From Neoechinorhynchus agilis (Eukaryota > Acanthocephala), in contig CM121341.1 of the NCBI GenBank assembly GCA_051530055.1, forward strand, positions 7,440,001 through 7,504,000: DNA of 64,000 nucleotides, read 5' to 3'. Below, one piece after another: positions 58,128-64,000 of this stretch. Both the position numbers and the translations under genes were made by a program. The notes below the pieces were generated by a model, which had not been told where the DNA came from, did not search any database, and saw only the letters and a list, made by a program, of their open reading frames with translations. Position 1 is the first letter of the stretch. Every line of letters begins with the position of its first letter.

Positions 58128-59460
58128 TTGATGTGAATTAGCACTTTCGGCGGTTGGAGAAATTTTATGTTTTACATCAGAGAAGTGATATAACCCACAT
58201 AAACTTTGATGAAATGTTAAGAGTTCAGTAATTCTCTCCGGATCCTCAGATACCTCCCGAGGATGCGGGACTCATCAGTGAATTTCCTCCCTTCATCGAG
58301 GTATTTCGTCCATTTTGGTTGTGCGTCATTGACGATCGTGGGTTCGAACCCTTTGACCCTGAAACAGGGATCCGGGGCACGAGTCCACTAGACCACCTCT
58401 ACAGAACTACGAAATGTACAAACTCAGCTGACGAAATCGGTTTGTTCAACTGCATCGTTTTTATCATTTGTTACATTGTCAGCTGATTTTCTCGACCGCA
58501 TGTATATTTCTTTTTTTATTGATGTGAATTAGCACTTTCGGCGGTCGAATTTTATGTTTTACATTGATGAGTCCTGCCTCCTGGAGGTAAAGTGACATGA
58601 CCACTTAAACTTTGATGAAATGTTAAGAGTTGAGTACATCTCTCCGGATCCTCAGATACCTCCCGAGGATGCGGGACTCATCAGTGAGTTTCCTCCCTTC
58701 ATCGAGGTATTTCGTTCGCTTTGGTTGTGCGTCATTGACGATCGTGGATTCGAACCCTTTGACCCTGAAGCAGGGATCCGGGGCACGAGTCCACTAGACC
58801 ACCTCTACACAACTACGAAATGTACAAACTCAGCTGACGAAATCGGTTTGTTCAACTGCATCGTTTTTATCATTTGTTACATTGTCAGCTGATTTTCTCG
58901 ACCGCATGTATATTTCTTTTTTTATTGATGTGAATTAGCACTTTCGGCGGTCGAATTTTATGTTTTACATTGATGAGTCCTGCCTCCTGAAGGTATCTGA
59001 GGATCTGGAAAGTGACATGACCACTTAAACTTTGATGAAATGTTAAGAGTTCAGTAATTCTCTCCGGATCTTCGGATACCTCCCGAGGATGCGGGACTGA
59101 TCAGTGAGTTTCCTCCCTTGATCGAGGTATTTCGTTCGCTTTGGTTGTGCGTCAATGACGATCGCGGATTCGAACCCTTTGACCCTGAAGCATGTATCCG
59201 GGGCACGAGTCCACTAGACCACCTCTGCACAACTACGAAATGTACAAACTCAGCTGACGAAATCGGTTTGTTCAACTGCATCGTTTTTATCATTTGTCGC
59301 ATTGTCAGCTGATTTTCTCGACCGCATGTATATTTCTTTTTTTATAGATGTGAATTAGCACTTTCGGCGGTTGGAGAAATTTTGTTTTACATCAGAGAAG
59401 TGATATAACCACTTAAACTTTGATGAACTGTTAAGAGTTGAGTACATCTCTCGTAAAATT
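58128..59460 (-). repeat. ~415-bp tandem array containing tRNA-derived SINE copies (minus orientation)
   Basis: About three units start from gcactttcggcggt..gagaaattttatg (58140, 58545, 58955, then 59365). Each contains aaactttgatgaaatgttaa, a tctccggatcctcagatacc block, atttcctcccttcatcgagg and a tRNA-like body on the minus strand (58324-58404, 58729-58810, 59149-59230). The tRNA-like body has an A box (gtggtctagtggactcg) and a B box (gggttcgaatcc), as in pol III SINEs. Open frames here are repeat artefacts. Confidence 0.85.
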
Positions 59461-59668
59461 GAGTCATGGGATCTATAGAATGCACTGTGAACAGGTCGGA
59501 CAAAGTCGATTTGAGCATTGGTCGGCAATTTGGAATCATCAAGAGACCTGTAAGCATCGAGCGGATGTTGGTGGCACCAACTTTATAGAAATAGAATGGA
59601 GGCATCACATATCGCTGTGTCCAACACAGTGCAGGGAAATCTTGAAACGTGTTAAAAATCAATGTTAA
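59438..59668 (+). other. Cysteine/histidine-rich open frame, unrecognised
   Basis: An open + frame of ~76 codons (contains EQVGQSRFEHWSAIWNHQET, CKHRADVGGTNFIEIEWRHH and a final CPTQCREILKRVKNQC), starting inside the last SINE unit. No ATG is well placed and no family is recognised. It could be a captured exon or decayed mobile-element coding. Confidence 0.25.
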
Positions 59669-60079
59669 AATCAATGGGAAAAAACGTAGTACGGATAATT
59701 GGTCCCGAACTTCGGGTTTTACGATTCCGCGCACTCCAGCATAAAACCTTAAGGCGAAAAACATTATTTAGATGACTGATCTCAAATAAACTAAAAATAT
59801 GTTATGACCAGAGCCGAATGATTTTCTCTATCGATGAAAACCAAATTGTATGCGTGAACAACTTCTCTTTACAAATAACATTTCAACATAAATATCGAAA
59901 ACGACCGTGACTGCATTTTCAGTCAAATCTGAGTATACTTGAAACGAACACTTTTAGTCGCAGCTTTACAATGCGACTTTTAAATGCTAAAATGTAGCAA
60001 AATCATGTTTACGTCATTTCGTCCCTAGTTTGAAGCTGAAAGAATCTTATTGCTTATTGGTCGACATAATGACAAAAAA

Positions 60080-61372
60080 CTTATTTGGGATATTTCGTGC
60101 GTGGAAAAGTCTTTTTGGTCATGGTTTTGCGTGTTAATTAGCTTTCAGGGCTTCGTCCTTTCGAAATATCTCAATGAAATGCGGTTTATCCCTTCGGGGA
60201 GGGGATTATGATTGATACACTTCTTTTTAATTCTATCATCCCCAAGGATTTTCTCTCGATTATTAGTTTCTTTGGAGGTTGTGTGTTGATCATAATCCCC
60301 CGGACGGATAAAGCAAATTTTTTGAGATATTTCGAAAAAGGAAGCCTTCAGAGCAAATTAGCACGCAAAACAATGATTGGCAAGATTTTTCCACGAACGA
60401 AATATCAATAAAATGCGGTTTATCCGTTCTGGGAGGGAATTATGATCAATACACATCTTTTTAATTCTATCATTCCCATGGATTTTCTCTCGATTATTAT
60501 TTTCTTTGAGATGTGATGATCATAATCCCCCGGACGGATAAAACATATTGAAATGTTTCAAAAGAGGAAGCCTCGCATCATCATTCATTTTAAATTAATC
60601 TGTGAAGCTTCCTCTTTTGAAATATCTCAATAAAATATGTTTTAAGCGTTCGGGGCAATATGATCAATACACTTCTTTTTAATTCTATCATTCCGATGGA
60701 TTTTCTCTCGATTTACAGTTTCTATGGAGTTTGTGTATTGATCATAATCCCCCGAACGGATAAAACATATAAAAATGTTTCAAAAGAGGAAGCCTTGCAT
60801 CATCATTCATTGTCAATTAATCTGTGAAGCTTCCTCGTTCGAAATATCTCAATGAAATGCGGGTTGTCCGTCCGGGGAGGGAATTATGATTGATACACAT
60901 CTTTTTAACTCTGTCATCTCCAAGGATTTTCTATCGATTATTATTTTCTTTGAGATGTGATGATCATAATCCCTCGAACGGATAAAACATATTGAAATGT
61001 TTTAAAAGAGGAAGCCTCGCATCATCATTCATTTTAAATTAATCTGTGAAGCTTCCTCTTTTGAAATATATCAATAAAATATGTTTTAAGCGTTGGGGGC
61101 AATATGATCAATACACTTCTTTTTAATTCTATCATTCCTATGGATTTTCTCTCGATTTACAGTTTCTATGGAGTTTGTGTATTGATCATAATCCCCCGAA
61201 CGGATAAAACATATAAAAATGTTTCAAAAGAAGAAGCCTTGCATCATCATTCATTGTCAATTAATCTGTCAAGCTTCCTCGTTTGAAATATCTCAATGAA
61301 ATGCGGGTTGTCCGTCCGGGGAGGGGATTATGATTAAGACACATCTTTTTAACTCCATTATCCCCAAGGATT
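60080..61372. repeat. Array of alternating palindromes, ~443-bp dimer
   Basis: Palindrome A (~180 bp) has arms such as atgttttatccgttcgggggat, tatgatcaatacac facing gtgtattgatcata, atcccccgaacggataaaac. Palindrome B (~75 bp) reads gtttcaaaagaggaagcctcgc facing gtgaagcttcctcttttgaaatatc. A and B alternate; whole A-B-A-B blocks repeat with a 443-444-bp period (e.g. 60661/61105 and 60508/60951). No credible ORF. Related single hairpins are at 12643 and inside the K2P intron element. Confidence 0.88.
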
Positions 61373-62720
61373 TTTCTCTTGACGTTGATTACTTATTCTT
61401 GGTGGCGTGATTGATATTTGGAATTTTTCCTTAAAAAAATTCAAACGGACTAAGCCAGCGACAATTTTCCATTTATTTTGAAAATTCCGAGTACTTTGTT
61501 AAAGCTTTTTACAAGTACAAAATTAAGCTATTTTTACATAGAATAGAAGTTTTCTGCCGGTAAACAGTTGAAAAAATACTTTAAATTCTTTAGGAAGAAT
61601 ATGGAAACGAATTTATGGTCTCGTTCAATCTGACTTTATATTTTAGTTTTCAGCAAAATGCCTTTATGCTCATTACGTTATTTTAGTTATTTTTTTGTCT
61701 ATCTCCACCTCTTCAACATGTCAGAGCTTTCTTGGGTGATTTGTCATAATATCAAAAATAATAGCTAATACATCTTCATAAACCACAATTGCTGTTATCT
61801 TGATGGTGTCATTCTGTTTTTGCTTGTCACGTAACCTTGATCTACTCAATATTTGATCGATGATCCTAATTATTCGCTGCCATATTGAAGAAACATATTT
61901 TCAAAATTTTGTGTTGAGTGTTAGATGCCTTTTTTGAATAATTTCGATCTTAGAACTTCACATTTTAAACGCCCATTGCGAGCATCCATGCTTTTTTATG
62001 GACGTGTGAAATTAACTTTTCTGTTTGTTTTAATAGGGCGGGAAAAATTGATGTTACATTCAAATACGAATCATATAATAAAAAATAACTTTGATAAAAA
62101 CTACGAGATTGTGTCGAAGGATTCAAAAAATAAATTTCATCATTTTTTCCGCCATATTAAAACATTAACAATTCCATCTTCAAACGTTAATGTCACTATT
62201 TGAAAGTCAATACTCCGTTCGATAGTATTATACCTGAATATTCAATGTTCGTAATCGTTTCATGCATTATCGATTCTTTAAAAGCAAAAATATAAACTTA
62301 GTTAAATGCTCTGTCTTTTGTGTAAGAACACGGCCATCTCTTTAGATGAATAAGCTTTAATAAATTTTAACTTAAAATTAAGTCTAGTATCAGTGTGTGG
62401 CATTTTTCACGTATTTTCCTTTTAGGCACACAGCCCACCAATTCATTGGTCTGGGAAGCGCATTACAATTTAGTGCTCACTCAAATAATCATCTCAAGTC
62501 TTTAAGCTTTGATCGCTTTCTACCGTAAGCTTACAATCTTGTCAGGAAGCAAATTCGACAATGCAGGAGTCATCAATTTAATGAGTTGCAAACTCGTTGG
62601 AATTCGTGCACCTTTTTTGAAAATATTCCGTTCTGAGCTTTCATTCGAACAAATCGGCTTTTTAAGAGAATCGAAACCTGTATACACACGTAAAAGATTA
62701 CCCATAGATTTTCTTTACCG
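61373..62720. other. Gene-poor stretch
   Basis: Open frames at 61925-62203 and 62509-62763 have no recognisable motif. The phrase ttttttccgccatattaaaac at about 62143 belongs to the repeat tail also seen near 47800. Nothing else is supported. Confidence 0.5.
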
Positions 62721-63935
62721 CCGAAAATGCTATCGAGAAAATCAGCTGAAATGTAACAAATGATAAAAAACCATGCAGTTAAACAAACCGATTTCGTCAG
62801 CTGAGTTTGTACATTTCGTAGTTGTGTAGAGGTGGCCCAGTGGACTCGTGCCCGGATCCCTGCTTCAGGGTCAAAGGGTTCGAATCCACGATCGTCAATG
62901 ACGCACAACCAAAATGGACGAAATACCTCGATGAAGGGAGGAAATTCACTGATGAGTCCCGCATCCTCGGGAGGTATCTGAAGATCCGGAGAGAATTACT
63001 GAACTCTTAACATTTCATCAAAGTTTAAGTGGTCATGTCACTTTCCGGATCCTCAGATACCTTCAGGAGGCAGGACTCATCAATGTAAAACATAAAATTC
63101 GACCGCCGAAAGTGCTAATTCACATCAATAAAAAAAAGAAATATACATGCGGTCGAGAAAATCAGCTGACAATGTAACAAATGATAAAAACGATGCGTTT
63201 GAGCAAACCGATTTCGTCAGCTGAGTTTGTACATTTCGTAGCACTGTAGAAGTGGACTCGTGCCCCGGATCCATGCTTCAGGGTCAAAGGGTTCGAATCC
63301 ACGATCGTCATTGACGCACAACCAAAATGGACGAAATACCTCGATGAAGTGAGGAAATTCACTGATGAGTCCCGCATCCTCGGGAGGTATCCGAAGATCC
63401 GGAGAGAATTACTGAACTCTTAACATTTCATCAAAGTTTATGTGGGTTATATCACTTCTCCGATTTTTCTTTTTTTTTAGTAATGTGAATTAGCACTTTC
63501 CGCGGTTGGAGAAATTTTATTTTACATCAGAGAAGTGATTGAACTCTTAACATTTCATCAAAGTTCAAGTGGTTATATCACTTCTCTTATGTTTCTTTTT
63601 TATTAATGTGAATTAGTACTTTCCGCGGTTGGAGAAATTTTGTTTTACATCAGAGAAGTGATTGAACTCTTAACATTTCATCAAAGTTTAAGTGGTTATA
63701 TCACTTCTCTTATGTTTCTTTTTTATTAATGTGAATTAGCACTTTCGGCGGTTGGAGAAATTTTGTTTTACATCAGAGAAGTGATATAACCACTTAAACT
63801 TTGATGAAATGTTAAGAGTTCATACATCTCTCCGGATCCTCAAATACCTCCAGGAGGCGGGACTCATCAATGTAAAACATAAAATTCGAATGCCGAAAGT
63901 GCTAAAATAATTCACATCAATAAAAAAGAAGAAAT
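62720..63935 (+). repeat. SINE-containing repeat array, inverted relative to 58-59.5 kb
   Basis: The same unit as at 58.1-59.5 kb but in the opposite orientation: tRNA-like bodies at about 62826-62905 (A box ggtggcccagtgg, B box gggttcgaatcc) and 63246-63320 (A box damaged by a ~10-bp deletion). From 63470 only the flanking subunit (tagcactttc.gcggttggag, ttttacatcagagaagtgat, aaactttgatgaaatgttaa) repeats, three times at ~125 bp, partly as inverted pairs. Confidence 0.82.
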
Positions 63936-64000
63936 CTATTCATCACCATTAGGATAATCGATTTGCCACGCTTACATTTTTTCTTTATTAAAACATCATA

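Noticed and set aside
58324-58404. Functional tRNA genes within the 58-63 kb repeats
   Set aside because: The A and B boxes are good, but the acceptor stem does not pair and the anticodon stem is over-paired; these are SINE heads.
58620-59312. Two similar ~64-90 codon open frames (FPPFIEVFRSLWLCV...)
   Set aside because: They are translations of the SINE-containing tandem repeat and recur only with the repeat.
61925-62203. 92-codon + strand frame as a gene
   Set aside because: AT-driven composition, no motif, and its 3' part overlaps a dispersed repeat tail (ttccgccatattaaaac).
1-64000. LTR retrotransposons, endogenous viruses or capsid-bearing elements
   Set aside because: No LTR pairs, gag, protease, integrase or envelope-like frames were seen; both RT-bearing elements are non-LTR.

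Overview
This is nuclear DNA of an animal: AT-rich, with intron-bearing genes for metazoan families (two-pore K+ channel, BLTP2/hobbit, CTDNEP1/dullard, PARP2, SEC24, indoleamine dioxygenase, DDX51 and DDX18 helicases), two nuclear tRNA genes, two LINEs, a tRNA-derived SINE and several satellite arrays. Most introns are only about 42-62 nt, and two helicase genes lie head-to-tail with a splice acceptor directly at the second start codon, as in an operon resolved by trans-splicing. Small introns, probable operons and a set of non-GT-AG introns together recall appendicularian tunicates, the Fritillaria lineage in particular. This is inference; nematodes or another compact-genome animal are not excluded.

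Layout. 0-11 kb is repeat-rich: dispersed repeats, a decayed RTE-type LINE (+), a ~200-bp satellite with a five-unit higher-order period, and a decayed LINE with a restriction-like endonuclease (-). 11.4-22.4 kb is one large gene, BLTP2 (-), with a small Tctex-like ORF nested on the opposite strand in an intron. 22.4-31 kb is gene-poor: a small unknown gene, a 386-bp segment repeated identically at 47.4 kb, tRNA-Glu, a fold-back MITE and a 188-bp satellite. 31-42.5 kb holds CTDNEP1 (+), PARP2 (-), two tandem arrays, a two-pore K+ channel (+) and a four-TM protein (-). 42.5-48.6 kb is sparse, with tRNA-Lys. 48.7-58 kb is the gene-dense end: DDX51 and DDX18 (+), an IDO-type dioxygenase (+), an unrecognised gene (-) and SEC24 (-). 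58-64 kb is repeats: tRNA-derived SINE arrays in opposite orientations flanking an array of palindromes.

Main observation. Beside ordinary GT-AG introns, at least five junctions (K2P, IDO, DDX18, SEC24, PARP2) sit between conserved protein blocks where GT-AG splicing is either frame-impossible or would delete or disrupt conserved residues. In each, the sequence that must be removed has inverted repeats at its ends, so the pre-mRNA can fold the exon boundaries together. The K2P case is a 781-bp terminal-inverted-repeat element; the IDO case is flanked by a 6-bp direct repeat like a target-site duplication. The window therefore appears to carry transposon-like hairpin introns spliced by a rule other than GT-AG, mixed within the same genes with canonical introns.

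The recognised genes do not form one pathway. DDX51 and DDX18 share a role in 60S ribosome assembly. The others cover ER export (SEC24), lipid transfer at ER contacts (BLTP2), the nuclear-envelope lipin phosphatase (CTDNEP1), DNA-damage ADP-ribosylation (PARP2), tryptophan catabolism (IDO) and K+ leak current.
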